Counted from the first letter of the stretch, positions 1 through 13,281 are shown. The stretch: DNA of 64,000 nucleotides from Monarcha castaneiventris obscurior (GCA_026261815.1 JAMPIT010000059.1:20632001-20696000); one strand, 5' to 3'. Numbers and translations: made by a program. The notes: generated by a model from the sequence alone, not told the origin.

Positions 1-835
1 CTTTACTGAATTCCATGATTTTTCTGTCAGTCTGTGATCAAAGAAATTAGCAGGGCTTAATTTAACAGGTATCAACATAGATGAAAAATGTTCCCTAACT
101 GAAACTGTGCCCACAGAGTTGTCTGCCTCTACTTTTATTTTAATCTTTGCTCCTACATGTATAGGTAACTACATGTGAAAAAATTTTGATGATGATGGGT
201 AAAAATTAAAAGAATTTTAGTATCATTCAATTTTGTTTTTCTCTCTCTAGTGTAGTAATAACAATAAAAGGTTTATCTTTTACTTTACTGACAATTATTA
301 ATTCATTCAAACTTATAAACATAAATCTATATGATTGACATGTACTAAACACAAAAATATCTTTTTTTAAATTTGTCAAATAGGAAAATTGAGATTTTGG
401 GTTAGTTTTAAGAGGTATGTGGTATATTAATTAATAAATTACCTTTTGCTAATAAACAATTTTTGTCATATTCAGTGGGGTAGGAGTTCCAATTCATTAG
501 TTTTCTACTAGCTATTTAAAGAGTTGTATGAGAAAACACTGTTATTTTGGCAATGTACCTTTGGGTCAGGAATGTTATATAATTTAGATTAATTATTTAA
601 TAGTATAATTAATGTAATAAATATTGTTTTAATTTCTTCATATTATCAAGCAGGTTGGTTGTATAGCAGCATCTGGAGTTGTGTTTTATATATATATATA
701 TATCTATGACACAAACAACAGAAAACGACTTAGGTCCACCTTCCCTTAAGAGAAAGGTTATCCCCAGCCTTTGCTCTTGCTTGAACAAGCTAATCCTGAT
801 CTTTTGTTTGTTTTTTTGTTTTCTTTCCTTCACAG
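1..835 (+). other. End of the CDH18 intron preceding the first exon in the window
   Basis: AT-rich intronic sequence without a recognised exon or transposon. It holds a short (TA)n tract at about 687-703. The polypyrimidine tract and CACAG at its end form the acceptor of the 168-bp exon. The small ORFs on both strands that run into the exon are frame shadows. Confidence 0.85.
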
Positions 836-1003
836 GAGTCATCAGGACTGCCTTGCACAACATGGACAGGGAAGCCAGAGAGCATTATTCCGTTGTCATT
901 CAAGCCAAAGATATGGCTGGGCAGGTCGGAGGGCTGTCAGGGTCAACAACTGTAAATATCACACTCACAGATGTCAACGACAACCCACCCAGGTTTCCTC
1001 AGA
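836..1003 (+). CDS. CDH18: CDH18 coding exon, end of EC2 (type II cadherin 168-bp exon)
   Basis: The exon is 168 bp, preceded by a pyrimidine-rich tract and CACAG and followed by GTATGT. Its first two bases complete a Gly codon begun in the missing upstream exon, and its last base starts a Lys codon finished in the next. It encodes 55 full residues beginning [20 protein letters not shown] and ending in the EC2-EC3 calcium linker [11 protein letters not shown]. The NIT triplet is a potential N-glycosylation site. The translation matches human CDH18 as remembered without a difference I can point to. Reading past the donor gives only a short intronic tail (SMYNFDI) before a stop. This is normally exon 5 in type II cadherins. 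Confidence 0.96.
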
Positions 1004-4000
1004 GTATGTACAATTTCGACATATAACTGATTTGAAAATCACGCTGATTTTCAGTGAAGTAAGAAACAATCAGTGAAATCCATTTAGCAGTCAGATTCAT
1101 GAGGAGAAGGCAGCTTGAAAGCATTTGGATTCACCAATATTTTTTAATTTTTCAGTATTTGCAGATAAAGCACAGAGATGGCATAGCTAAAGTACTGCAA
1201 CCAGTAAAGATTTCTTTCAGTTAACCACTGAATAATATTGAGATGGGTTACAAAGGTATACTGTTCTCACATGTGGGTTATTCTCCAGTCCTTGTTAAAT
1301 GCATATTTCAATAACTCTGTGATTTTGATCCCACGAGGGAATTATGATGTTCCTATGGCAGATAAAAGCAAAAGCAATGTGTTAAAATATTTAATCCAAC
1401 ATGCCTTCGGCTGCTTCCATATGGATTTATCAAATTTTTTTCTTCTGTTTCTTTCTCTGTAACCAACTAAACTTTTAAGATCAATTATTGTACTTCAGAT
1501 GATCAAAATCTAAGATGTTTCTCACTATTGTTGAGCAATGGTGGAATCTGACTTTATCACAGATAAATGAATTGTTGATGTTGATTTCAAACAATATCAT
1601 CACATGCTTACATGGAGAGTAAATACCAGAATAGAATATCTTAATGTGACTGCTAATAGGAAGTTAATTTCTATCCAGCTCATTGGGTGCACATTGATCT
1701 GACAGAGTAGCTGGGATCTTGTAGGAATTCTGAATTCAGTCAACAATTTATTTAAAAAATCTTATGGAATGTAAAAGCATTTTCACTGCATATTGGCTCA
1801 AGGCCAACAAGAACGTTGTAATCTGCTCTCAGACATTGCGTGAGCTGTTGTAGAACATAATGGACTGGTAGCTATAGGTACATCCACCAGGAAATGCATT
1901 AAGCTGCTTGACTGAGAAGATTTATAAACAATAGTAGAGATCACAAGGCTCCAGGGAAAAACAAAGCTCCCTGGCAATACACATTATATAAAATCTGGCC
2001 AAACAGTAAGTAGGCTTATTAAGAGTGTTGTAGAAATGAGTATTTTTCCTGTGCCTCACAAAGACATGAAAACATAAAGCTGTTGAAACACATCCTTAAA
2101 TAAAATATATTCGGTTTTATGTTCCACAAAATTTTCATTGCATTCATCATTCTATTTAATACTTTCTAACTATTGGAAAGGCAAAAGGTAAGGCCTATCT
2201 TCAAGTAAGAGCTAAATTAGAAAGAAAGAATGCCCTAAGTTTCCTGCAAACTCAACGGATGCAGGAATGGTTCCTTACCTATCAGGTTTCAAGAACTGGC
2301 CTCTTTTATTTTGAGTGGAAGGGTTTAGATATCAAACTGACTGGCAGGAAGAAATGTACATAGTCATATGTATTTCTTTATCTGTGTTAATATTTTTTGG
2401 AAATCAAAGAAATATAAAATATTCATGTTGTAATTTAAACATTTTAAGGGATTTAATAACATTGAAAATGACAAAACATTTCTCATTTAAGGAAAGCTTA
2501 TTATTTAGGGCAAAATAGAATTGTATTTTAATATTTATTCTTTATAATATAAAAATGTTTTTTCTAAAATAAGTCTAGTAGAATACAAACATTTGTTTTC
2601 TTTGCTTACAGAAGATTCCTACACCACAGTTACACTGACATTGTTTCTTTACTCCTTCTCAAGAACTATATTTTAAACCCCTTGCAAAAGAGCAGTAGCT
2701 ACATGCTAGTAATAAAGAAAATACAGTTGATCTAAAAAAGGCCATTTTACCATCATGAACTATATACACAAGTCTTGCAGTAAAAGAAATAACTTCTTTG
2801 TTTATTTTTCTTCTGTTTCCTTTGTGTGCCATGATTTTCAGTTAAATTTCTCTTCAATTTCCTTATTAGACGGAATGCTAAATGAGACTTACTGAGGCTT
2901 GTCACATTCAGAATTGAATTGAAGGGAAGTGCTAACCAAAACTGCCTATATCGAGTGTATAACCCTTGGGACAGGCTGAGCCTCAGCTAAACCACAGACT
3001 TTCTTTTGGTTAGTTTCCTTTTCTCCGTTACCATACTTGTGAGTTTTGAATCTGATTCTAAATGTATGAGTACCTTACTTGAGAACATGCTGGGAAGTAC
3101 ATCTGAATGATGCTGTTTTATTTGTTTTATTTATAGATATACTTTGTTGTATATATTTAAAAGATGGTACCTTTCTGGCTTTAGTAGATCAGTGTTCATT
3201 AGACATGCAAAATGCAGTAAGATATGCAGGCTTCTTCCCCTTAAAGAAACACTTTAAACCCCTATTTAAAATAGAAATAATGGTTGCAAATATATCCGCT
3301 AAAAAGGGTTTATTGTGTTTTACTCTGTACTCATTATAAATAGAGCTGACTTTCTTTCAGAGAAATTCCTAAAAGAGCTACAGTTTTCCAAAATGTAAAA
3401 TAACCTAGGAAAATAATATGAAAGAGGATTGCATAATTTTATCAGTCTGATTTCTGGTATAGGAAACACAGCTGAAAAATTCTGATTACAAAACAGTAGT
3501 ATGTCTCAGAAATAGGAAAGGGGTTGTGAATTCAGCAGGAGAATAGCCTGAAACCTTAAATACTTTTTGTTTTCAATTACTTTAGTGTATCTTGTAAAAT
3601 ACTGATTTCTTTGTCTTCATCACCATAAATTTCCTTTCTTTAGAGTGACAAGTAATAAATGAACTATGTAGTTAATATAAGCTGACAGTGCTCTGCATGG
3701 GAAGATTTTTACATCCCTCAGTTCTTGTTAGTTTTACCACTGATGGACCCATGTTCTTGTTGACTGAGGGCCCTAATTTCATCATCATAAATTTATTTCA
3801 TGATCTGATAGAAGATATTCCATCTTCTGATGACACTGTTGTCAGCCTTGAGTTACATCAGGATGTTCTGTATACTTTTATTTCATTAATTCTATCTGGT
3901 GTTGCTTAAAATGAATTCTCTGCTTTGTTTAGTATGAAGAAATTCTGATAGCATCAAGATCATCACACTAGGCAGAGGTTTCCACTGACATGCATCAATT

Positions 4001-4266
4001 CTGATGATTACATCATTAGAACATCAAGTTCTAATGGTTATGTTCTGGCTAGTATGTAGAATATATGGAGTTGCTGTGTCTAGACTTAATTTGTAATATT
4101 TGTTTGATACATCTAGCTGATCTAGCTCACCTAGTTCTTTAGGATAAAGCAGAACTTAAATACAAGTCATGGCTTAAACCAGTTTTTGTAAAGCTTGGTT
4201 GTTGAGGCTTAGTAGTTTCGTGGCAGTAAGTAAACATAATGTGAAATTATTTATATGCATAATTAG

Positions 4267-4272
4267 TTTGGC
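4267..4272 (+). repeat. Left target-site duplication of the LTR
   Basis: TTTGGC directly before TGTAGGGT. The same six bases follow the other LTR end. Confidence 0.75.
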
Positions 4273-4956
4273 TGTAGGGTTCTGGTGTGTAGGGTTTCGG
4301 ACGGTCAGGACAAACGGAGACAGGAGATCTCTGGTGCTGGTCTTAGAGCATGAGATTTATTGATGAAGGCGTGGGTGTAAAGGGGACCTGCTAGGAGCTG
4401 CCAGACGCAGCTCGAAGCAGGTCAGAGAAGCAGTGAAGAGATGCAGGGGTGCAGAAGTGGTGTAGAAAGAAAAGGGGCAAGGGCAAAAGAAAGAGTGTAA
4501 GAGAGCAAGAGAGCAGAGGCAAAGCAAGAGAGTCAGAGAGTAAGAGAGTAAGAGAGCGAGTTCCTGTTTGCAGCACAATAAATCATCTTTTGTGCTGAAT
4601 ATTCTAATTTCAATTAACCAATCTAGAACAAGCTACAAATCTTATAACAATTACATACAGCCTATAGGAATCATTGTATTACCATATGGGGTTACATTTT
4701 AAACTCTAAAAACTACATTTTGGACCCTCTGCTAAGCTGGCAGGGTCTGCTCTGACCCTTGGACCTTTCTGCAAGCAGAGGGCATTGTTTAATTAAAGGG
4801 GATTATCTTCACCTGGCCACACCATTGTTTTCCAGTTGTTCAGTAACTGGGGTTGGGTAACTCAAAGCTTGTCTTCATTTCAATCTCACTTATAGTTTTC
4901 ATATTCTCAGCATCTTTTGCCAGGCAGTCCCATCTATGAGACTCTGTTCTCCAACA
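4273..4956 (-). mobile_element. Solo LTR of an avian endogenous retrovirus (ERVK-like), minus orientation, 6-bp target duplication
   Basis: A 684-bp element starting TGTAGGGT and ending CAACA (TG...CA in either direction), flanked by identical 6-bp copies of TTTGGC at 4267-4272 and 4957-4962. Minus orientation is suggested by an AATAAA on the minus strand (TTTATT at 4356-4361) close to the left edge, as expected for the R/U5 end of an LTR. The interior is much more GC/purine-rich than the surrounding intron, with an imperfect AAGAGAGC-type purine repeat at about 4490-4560. No gag, pol or env sequence is present, so this is a solo LTR left by recombination. 6-bp duplications are typical of class II (ERVK) elements. 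I recognise the style of bird LTR but cannot name the family. Confidence 0.82.
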
Positions 4957-4962
4957 TTTGGC
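4957..4962 (+). repeat. Right target-site duplication of the LTR
   Basis: TTTGGC directly after CCAACA, identical to the left copy. Confidence 0.75.
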
Positions 4963-5714
4963 CTCTCTTTTTACAATGTCCTTATATGAAAAGTACACAG
5001 CCTTGTTTAAACAGGAATGTTGTATGAAGATGCTCCTGTTAGTTCTGAAAAAGTAAACTCACATCTCAGAAGCAGACATTAACTCTTTTCAATGCTAGTA
5101 AGGTGTCCACTGTTTGGCCTTATTATAATTCATTAGCTAATTTAGTGCAAAAGTATCTGCTACCCATTTTCTTTTGAAATTAATATTCTAGTGTGGTCCT
5201 TTCTGAACCCCCAGTTCCATGGAGTACATCCAGTTCTCATGATTTCCATATATAACTGTCTGTACCCTCTCACTCCCCACTGCTGTGTGCTGCAGACTGT
5301 CCTGTCCTACCTGGTGACTAGTCTAGAGCTATCTGCCTTCTCTTTTACCACATGGCTCCTCCCAAATGTGATGAGAAAAGTGAAATTTTCTCTGATTTTT
5401 TTTAGCAGGCCTTTCTCCTTTTTTCATCCAGTAATTGCTAAGAGGCTTGTAGAATTGTAATGTGTTTTAGGTCTCTGTCCTTGTGCTAGATTTGCCTGAC
5501 ATTGGACCAGGGTTAAAAAAAGTTACTGGAGATTATTGAATTAAAAGGATTTCAGAAGTTTTGTGTCCTCAGGAAACTCAGATTTTACATAAAACAAGAT
5601 CAGGACATGATAACTGGTTTCTCTTAAGATTGCTGACATCTGGCCAACTGTACCTTTTCAAATTAGACTTTTTGCATATCTAGTATAATCTAGATCTTGT
5701 TCATGGTGCCACTT

Positions 5715-6188
5715 ATGGGCTTGAAAAGTGGGACCAGATGAACCTAATGTAGTTCAAGAAGTCCAAGTGCAAGGTCTGTGCCCGGGGCAGGGCAATCCCA
5801 GGCATGAATACAGAGAAGGCTCTAGAGAGACCTCATTGCAATGTTTCAGTACTTTAAAAGGACTTATAGAAAAGACTGAGAACAACTTTTTAGGTGGGCA
5901 GGTAATGATATCAGAAGGGAGAACATGTTTAACTAACTGAAAGAGAGTAGGTTTAGACTAGATATCAGGAAGAAATTCTTTACTGGTAAGGCTGGTGAGG
6001 CACTGGCACAGGTTGCCTAGGGAAGGTTTGGATGTCCTATCCCTGGAAGTGTTCAAGGCCAGGTTGGATGGGGGTCTGAGCACTCTGGTGTAGTGAAAGG
6101 TGTCCCTGCCCATGCTAGGGGAGCTAAACCCAGATTGTCTTTAAGGTGTCTTCACACCCAAGCCATTCTGTGAGTCGATGATTCCATG
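5715..6188 (+). mobile_element. CR1 LINE fragment, 3' end, with internal deletion
   Basis: Reads as a CR1 3' region in + orientation: AAGTCCAAGTGCAAGGTCTG...GGGGCAGGGCAATCCCAGGC early on, then TTCAGTACTTTAAAAGGACT, GAGGCACTGGCACAGGTTGC, GTGTCCCTGCCCATG and a degenerate ATTCTGTGAGTCGATGATTC tail at 6166-6185. Between about 5815 and 5830 the text jumps by what I estimate as several hundred bases of consensus, so the copy is internally deleted. It has no intact ORF. Confidence 0.88.
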
Positions 6189-6467
6189 TGTTGATAAGTC
6201 CAGCAATGATCCAGTATCCAGGGAGTATTAGGAAGCATTTAATTCCAGAAATTATTCTACATTTAAAGCTTGCTTATTTATTAAGATTTTTTGATTATAA
6301 TTAGACTAATATCTTTTTCAGATTTCTTGCTCATCACTTCCAATCTGTGTGACTATTACATTTTCACATAATAGTTGCACAACATCATTCTGGTGCTAAA
6401 AAGTATTTTGCTTCTAACATATTCTTAAAGGTAGATTTATGTTGAATAAATAAAGGTTTTAAAGTGT

Positions 6468-6507
6468 GTGCTCAGGTTTCAAAGTCAGTGCTCAGGTTTC
6501 AAAGTGG
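6468..6507 (+). repeat. Tandem duplication, 20 bp x 2
   Basis: GTGCTCAGGTTTCAAAGTCA is followed directly by the same 20-mer with two changes at its end. It is a local tandem duplication in intron sequence. Confidence 0.8.
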
Positions 6508-9139
6508 ATGACCAGCGAGTGACACTTCCTTTGTGAGTACAGTTGGTGTTCAGTATACTGATTTTCTGCCTTTACAGAGAATTATCACAAGGCCCCTGAC
6601 CTTTTTTTTTTTTTTTTTGAAACTGGCTAAAGTGTCACATCAGAAACTGAATGAGGGGCAGGTATCAAGTTTCTATTTCTGTCAGTTTTCAGAAACTTCC
6701 TCCTCACTGTGACAGACAGGAGCAAAGGTAAGGAGGAAAAGCTGCTATTGTGTGCCTGTAGTACCTGGTGAAGATGTTCATTTTAAACATTAGAGAGGTA
6801 TGTTGGGGCTTGATTCTCTAGAAGTATTTAGAATCATCTGCTTAGCAAGGATGCTGCACAAGGACAACAAGCTAGAGAGTGGTAAAAGAGACAAACCTTG
6901 CTGATCTGAGTGATTTTCTAAAATTCCTTTCATACTGTGTCTTTGTAATGTGCTAAAAATCAATCATTCATCTATGGGATGCCTTGGACATATGCTTGAG
7001 AGAGAGGTGTTCATTAAGTTCAAAAGGGAGTTAAAATGTGAAATAAAAGTATATGTACCTTTGAGTGTATGCTTCCACAGACTGGAAAATGTCATCTAAA
7101 GTGATTTGTTTAATTGTCTTTTTCCTTTTTTTTTTTTTTTTTTTTTTTGTGAGACGAACGGTATGTTCTGATATTTGCCCAATATTTGAAGTCAAAGCTG
7201 CTAAATTGTTTCATTTATCACTGAAATCTGACATGAGTTATTTAATGGCAGTTGATCACATTGGAAATCTCATGATGTTCTTTTTCCTAAGCAGAATAAG
7301 CATGACTTCCATAATCAGTTTTTACTGTAAAATTTAATTAACTAAATATAATACTTTTCAAGAGTATTCAATATCTTTTTTAAAAATTCTCCTTTAATGA
7401 GAATTCATGACAATAAAATCTGGTGACAGAATTGTTAATGGAATTCAAATATTACAGGAAGTTTGACGGGGAAAAATATATTTAAGTCAGTCAGATTAAA
7501 TATTTGTTATAAATATGTGGTCTACAAACTGAGTTTTATCTCCAGCTATGTGCATCAACTTTACTCATAACAGCACCATGGAGCCTTATTTCACTTTTTT
7601 GAATATTGTCCATAAGGATTTTTGTGTACCAGATCCATTATTAATTATGTATATCAAAATAACTTTGAAACACTCTAGATAGAAAAAGAAACATGCAGGT
7701 TTTTGTTGGTTTGTTTGTTTTTATATGGGTTTTTGAATGAGACCATAATGGTTTTGGGAATGAGGCAACGCTGTTTGTTTTTTTCTCTGAGTGGAGAATT
7801 GGGAGCAGGACCACCCCATTTTGAGGAGAGTTCTTCAGAAAGCCTTAATTTTCATGTTCTTTATGAAGCTAAACCCCGAGGTGATCACAATCCTAGCTGT
7901 GCTAGTGCCAGGGAAAAGCAAGCAAACAAACAAACAACGAAACAAACACAGTGCAAATGGAGTTTAACCCTTTTACAGGTGTTGCTATTGCTCTCTGCTT
8001 TACCCAAGCTGCCTGAGGTAGCCATGGTCCCCCTTTAAATGGTATAAATTATGCTGAACACAGCACAGCCTCTAGAGACTGCTACAGATCACGCCCAACA
8101 ATTAAGTTCCTCATTAGTGATTATTATGGAGTGCATATGTTGCTTTTCCAATGCCATTTGCGTAGAAAATATGTATTTGGGGCTTCAATATCTGGAGGAA
8201 AGTACTGAATCTGAAATACCAGGAAACCCAGGGTTTTTTTATGTTTCTTCTTTTACCTATGAGTGGCATAAACATCAAACTTTTTACAAGAGGCCAGAAT
8301 ACTTTTGTTCTCCAAGGCTTAAAGTTCAGTATTCTGAAGTCAGAAAGTTTTCAAGAACTTTTAGTTACTGTCTCTAAAGGCAAAGTGTCATGGAAAATAA
8401 ACTCATCACTGATTAAAATTGTAATCATAATCATAACTCTTCTTTTACACTGAGATGTAAAAAGCAGGGACATGATGTACAAGTCTTGTTTCAGCCAAAG
8501 GAGCCTATTTTATCAAAAAGGAATGTTTGGGGTTTTTTTCTAAATGTACCCAAGATTGTTATGTTCTTCACACTTTCAAGGCAAGCAAAATTTTGAAGGA
8601 TTTAAGTTTTGAAGGTTTTTTTATTGCCATATTTGCAAATAAGAAGTAACTTCACTTATAATTCAAATACATTTGGAAAGTGCAATAGCACTGGGGTTTC
8701 TGTCAGGGAGGAAGAATAAGCCAAACATACCTCTTAAAAATTTCTTAGTTGAGTTTTATGAAAGAGATGTTAGCATCAGAAAGAATATTCAAATCAAAAA
8801 TAGTAGATATAAAGTTGACTGAACTTTTGCAATCATAAAAGTTGCTGTATTCTTAAAGATGATGGATTAGAATTGGATTCATTATATTAAAAATAAGGAA
8901 CGTGACATATGTCCAAATGTGCTGTGACAAATAGGCTTCTAAAATGACTGTGGTCTCAAAAGAGAAATCCAGAATAATCTATTACATGTAATGAAAATAA
9001 GCAGCTCTGTGAATGAAGAATAGCTTTGTCAAAGAAAACCACCAAGGAAGATTGAGCACAGTCCACAGCTGAAGCTCCACTTCAGTTTTACCAAAGATGG
9101 CAGGCAGTGAAACATGAGACATGCCTTCATAAATGGCAG

Positions 9140-9460
9140 GACCATAGGTTCATGTGAGACTTGAAAATGTAATCTGACCCAAAGCCCTGCTTAAACCAGG
9201 TTCAGTTAGATCAAGTTGCTGAGTCTTGTCTAGTAAAGTCTTGAAAAGTCCTTTTCAGATCCCTTTCTGCAAAACTGCTTTACAACTGGCTGGCCTCAGC
9301 ATGTACTGATGAATGGCACTATTCCTCCCCTGGTGCCGTCATTGAGTGCCATGAGATTTGTGTTGGAACATTTCTCCAGCATGTCCAGGTCCCTTTGAGC
9401 AGCAGCCCTGCCCTCCAGTGTACCAAACACTTTTTTCCCAAGTTGGTGTTCAGTATTATG
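9140..9460 (-). mobile_element. Old CR1 LINE fragment, minus orientation
   Basis: Diverged CR1 in reverse: ACCATAGGTTCATGTGAGAC (3' tail), TTGCTGAGTCTTGTCTAGTA, then GGCACTATTCCTCCCCTGGT, ATTTCTCCAGCATGTCCAGG and TCCCTTTGAGCAGCAGCCCT, which correspond to the standard CR1 reverse-strand phrases. Two blocks are joined across a deletion near 9290. The edges are approximate. Confidence 0.72.
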
Positions 9461-10275
9461 TCTCTTCTCTCTTCCACTGTTAAATAAGATAGTGTCTAGT
9501 GCTCAAGAAGACATCATAACCTGTGAAAGTAAGTAAAAATTCTCAACAGAATAGACTAGATTAATAAATACAATAATTTTAATATTATGCTTATTGATTT
9601 TAATTAAATACTGGTTTACTTCTTTTTTGAGAGGTTTAGACAGAAATTACTTTTCTGAGAGTAAGACACAGCATTGAAGGTTGCCTGAAGGCTAATTGAA
9701 ATGAAAGTATATTGTCCTAAAGACAAATAAATTGTTTCTGTACTTTAATGACAGATAAGCCATAAAGTTTATTGAAAGATGAAGATGATATACAAGAATT
9801 TGGAAAATGTTTCAAGTAGCATAAAGTCAAGCAAGGTGGTATCCTATACAGTACATTATCTGGAAAAGAATATTAATTTCTTCATATTATGAGCAAAGTG
9901 AATGCATCTGAGTGAATGTGATAAAAGTTGATAACTGAATCAACCAAGATTCTTGATCTGTAAGAAACAGGCCAGCTTTTCTAGAAAAAATTAGACCATC
10001 CCCAAAAGATCTCTGCTTCACAACAGCTCCTGGAAGTCTGCAGTGCTGGAAGCATAGGAACAATCTGTTCAACATGGGCAGATTTGGTGGAAAAGTTTTG
10101 CTATAGACTGATGATACCTAATCCTCAGGGTTCCTATATTCCAAATCAGTTGTTTTAGAGGGTTGAGACAGACTCATAGTTTGCAATACAGGATTGTAAA
10201 TTTGCAGTATACACATCCCATATTCTACAGTGTCCTATCAAACTTTCTTCATTCAATGCCCAAGGAAACATTCAT

Positions 10276-10490
10276 TGAATCAGAATCACAGATTATGCTG
10301 AGTTTAAAGGGACTCATCTGAGTCATTAAGTCCCAATGGAGAACACCCAAGGAGTCACAGCATGTACCTGTGAGCATTGTCTGAATCCGTCTTGGACTCA
10401 GACAGGCTTGGTGCTGTGACTTCTTCCCTGGGAGCCTGTTCCAGTGCTCAATTGACCCTTTAGTCAGTTCCTCTTACGAGCAATAAATTT
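10276..10490 (-). mobile_element. CR1 LINE 3' fragment, minus orientation
   Basis: Begins with a reversed tail (CAGAATCACAGATTATGCTG), followed by GAACACCCAAGGAGTC, TGTGAGCATTGTCTGAATCC, GACAGGCTTGGTGCTGTGAC and CCTGGGAGCCTGTTCCAGTG. These match reversed CR1 3' regions as known from birds. The copy is diverged and 5'-truncated. Confidence 0.82.
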
Positions 10491-13093
10491 TCCAACAATT
10501 TAGCATTTAACATTTCCAGTTTCCACCAGTAGCCTAAATAAATGTCTATAATATAGTTTATCTAATCTTCATGTTGCTGAATTTTATTTTCTTGGGTGTT
10601 TGGCTTTTTAGATAGTATTCTTTTGTGTTTATCTATTGGCTCATGTCTGTATGAGATATCGTCAGGCTGTCTCTATGAAGCAGTGGTGAAAAACTTGTTG
10701 GGAGACATTTCCGACCTTATAATCTAAGAGTTTTTATTTTTTCAACAGTTTTCTTTTAATTCTATCTGCTTTTTTTAAACATTTCAGTTCTACAAAAACT
10801 GACAGATAATTCATGAGTCATTTCAAATATTTGTTTTGCTTCAAGATTTTGTATTTAGGAGTCTTTGAAGCTGGTATCAGTAAAACAACTTTCTGAAACA
10901 GATGGCTAACAGTTGGGGTGTGATTATAAAGCAGAGTGTAGTGTCATGTAGATAGATATATTTGAACAAGCTCAACTATTTGGAAGTCTCCAATTAGTTC
11001 ACCCTATCATATGAGTTTATGTACGTCCAGCTCCTGAAGTGGCTTGATTATATAATATATTCTTAATGGCCTTAAGCTTTTCCTTTTTAGAAGAGCAAAA
11101 GTGTCAAAAAAACCATATTTTGCATTTATTTTAACTATAAGTAAATTTTAAAATTAATTTCATCCCATTACTATAATTTTATGTATTAAATAAAGCAACC
11201 AGTATTACTGAAGTGTCAGTTGACAGCATCTGTAAGCACAAAACATATTGCAGGGCATTTATTTGGAAATTTGTGTAGGTGGCTTTTACATGCATAAAAA
11301 GAATTGCATCAAAGTATCAACTATGAGTTTAAATTGAATTGAGTAATTGTCCTGTTACATTGGTGTTGGTATTTTATCTTTTTCATGATAAATTGTACTT
11401 TTTCCTCTTGCTCTGCTGGACATTTCTCATTTTCCTTAAGATTTTTGAAATGAATAATATCTTGTTTTTCATTTTCCTAGGAAACGTCTCTTTCCCTCTA
11501 GACTAACAAAGTTTAGTGCACTTGTTCATCTTTATCACACCACTAGTTGTTTAGTAGTACTATGGGCTAGTAATAAGAAATTAATTCAAAACTACAAATA
11601 GGTTTTGGAACTGTTGTGTGAGAAATTTAAAAGATTTATGATTAAATCTGTTTTCTAGCAGGTATCTGTAAAGGTAGCTATATTTTAGTGATGATATCTA
11701 TTCCCTTTTCTATTGCAGCTTCTGTAGGTTGATAATTTCTTCAATCCATCCAACCAGTAGTGAGTTTCAGCCGCAATTCAGGTTTAATTTCTGAATTCAA
11801 TTTAAATGTTGCCTTTCTCTTGCTACATGCTTACCAAGGGCTCCTCTGCAGTCATGCTACCTGGATTAAACCCAACAAGCCATAACAACATTTTAGCTTT
11901 CATATGTGCGCTCTCAAATCTGCTGGTCCCCAGTCCTGCCACTCAGTTTTGCACTATTGCACTCACTGTCACAGAAAGCCTACAAGGAACATAAAAGAAA
12001 CTTGGTAAAGTTTCAGAAGATGTGTAATAACAGAAGTTATTTTGCTCTCTTTTCTGTGTTGGTGGTTGGACAGTGATGTAAACTCTGCAGACTGTTAGGG
12101 AGGCATTTGGATTGGGGTTGTTTAGGTGGAAAACGAGGATGATGTTGATACGTGCACACCTGCAATTGGATGTGAATTACTCTTTTCAGTTATTGTAGAT
12201 TTCAGCATCCCTGCTGTGTTACAATGGTAACATTACTGGGGAAAACTCTAAGCTGTTTTTCTGGCCTAGTTTCAGATGGAGATTGAGGTTTATGTTGACA
12301 TATGAAATTCTGAAGTTATGTCTGTTTGCCACGCTTATTTCCTTGTGGCACCTTCTTGTCCACCAGAAAATTTTGTACCTTTTAGGAGCTATCATAAAAA
12401 ATCATAGAGACAGTTAAGAAAATTATCTTTTACGAAAATATTTCACTTACTAATTATTAACCTAACAGGTTACAAAAACACTGAAAAAAGGTCATAGTTG
12501 TAAAGGAAGATTTTTCTGGGCACAAATGTGTAATACTTCATTGGGCTCATTATGTTAATTTCCATTTACTGTGGATGGCAGTTAAAATTTTTGTGCAAAG
12601 GGTAAAATATTTAGATTTATTACCTTTTTCCTTTAGAAAAAATTGTGTTGAAAATGTTGATGCAATGTTGCAAAAATTATAGGATTTTGGAAAAAAAAGT
12701 AACAGACTGTTCAATTCAAAAGTACTCACTTGATCATGCAATTAATTGTAAGTTGGTGAAATATATATATTTTGGTTATGGAGAATATAAGCTTGTAAAA
12801 ATACTGGTATGAAGTAATTTCTGTGTTATGTGATGTACAGCTATAGCTGTGAAACCTAAAATCCTACATTAGTTAATTTGGATTTTGAATAGGGAATGAA
12901 GGCATCCCAAGTAAAATACAATTCAGTTTTGATTTCTTTCAGGGATCTAAATAGATTCATAGGTTTATTTGTCACTTTTGTATATTAAATACTCCTCCAT
13001 TTACTCAGACATCTATCAAGCAGATAATGGTTCTCTAATTTAGTCTGACTAGAAAATGTCCAAGCTGTTATGTTGGTTTTTTACCTCCCTCAG

Positions 13094-13281
13094 AACACTA
13101 TCAACTCTATGTTCCTGAGTCGGCTCAAGTTGGATCAGCAGTTGGCAAAATCAAAGCGAATGATGCAGACACTGGTTCAAATGCAGACATGAAGTACACA
13201 ATTATAAATGGCGATGGCTCTGGGGTATTCTCCATATCTACTGACAAAGAAACAAGGGAAGGAATTCTCTCTCTGAAGAAG
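13094..13281 (+). CDS. CDH18: CDH18 coding exon, first part of EC3 (188 bp)
   Basis: The exon is 188 bp between TCCCTCAG and GTAAGC. The first two bases finish the split Lys codon and the exon ends in phase 0 after two Lys codons. It encodes residues 56-118 of the window translation, starting KHYQLYVPESAQVGSAVGK and ending EGILSLKK. It carries the EC3 A strand and the DADTGSN motif, which corresponds to the conserved Asp/Asn-containing calcium-site loop of cadherin repeats. An ATG inside the exon (DMKYT) is an internal Met, not a start. The human exon as I recall it differs at a few residues, for example TYSI where this copy has KYTI. Confidence 0.96.

Larger units (their letters stand above)
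1004..13093 (+). other. CDH18 intron, 12.1 kb, with an ERV LTR and three CR1 fragments
   Basis: GT-AG intron in phase 1 (splits a Lys codon). It contains the solo LTR at 4273-4956, CR1 fragments at 5715-6188 (+), 9140-9460 (-) and 10276-10490 (-), a 20-bp tandem duplication at 6468-6507, and T runs of 17 (6602-6618) and 23 (7126-7148). The stretches 1004-4270, 6510-9140 and 10500-13090 are AT-rich with nothing I recognise. The short ORFs there lack cadherin or other family similarity. Confidence 0.9.

Noticed and set aside
687..703. TATA-rich stretch shortly before the first exon, resembling a promoter.
   Set aside because: It is a (TA)n microsatellite in an intron, and the exon is internal (begins mid-codon with a splice acceptor).
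4357..4578. Leucine/serine-rich minus-strand ORF resembling a signal or membrane peptide.
   Set aside because: It is encoded by the purine-rich repeat of the LTR at 4273-4956. The repetitive hydrophobic sequence comes from that repeat.
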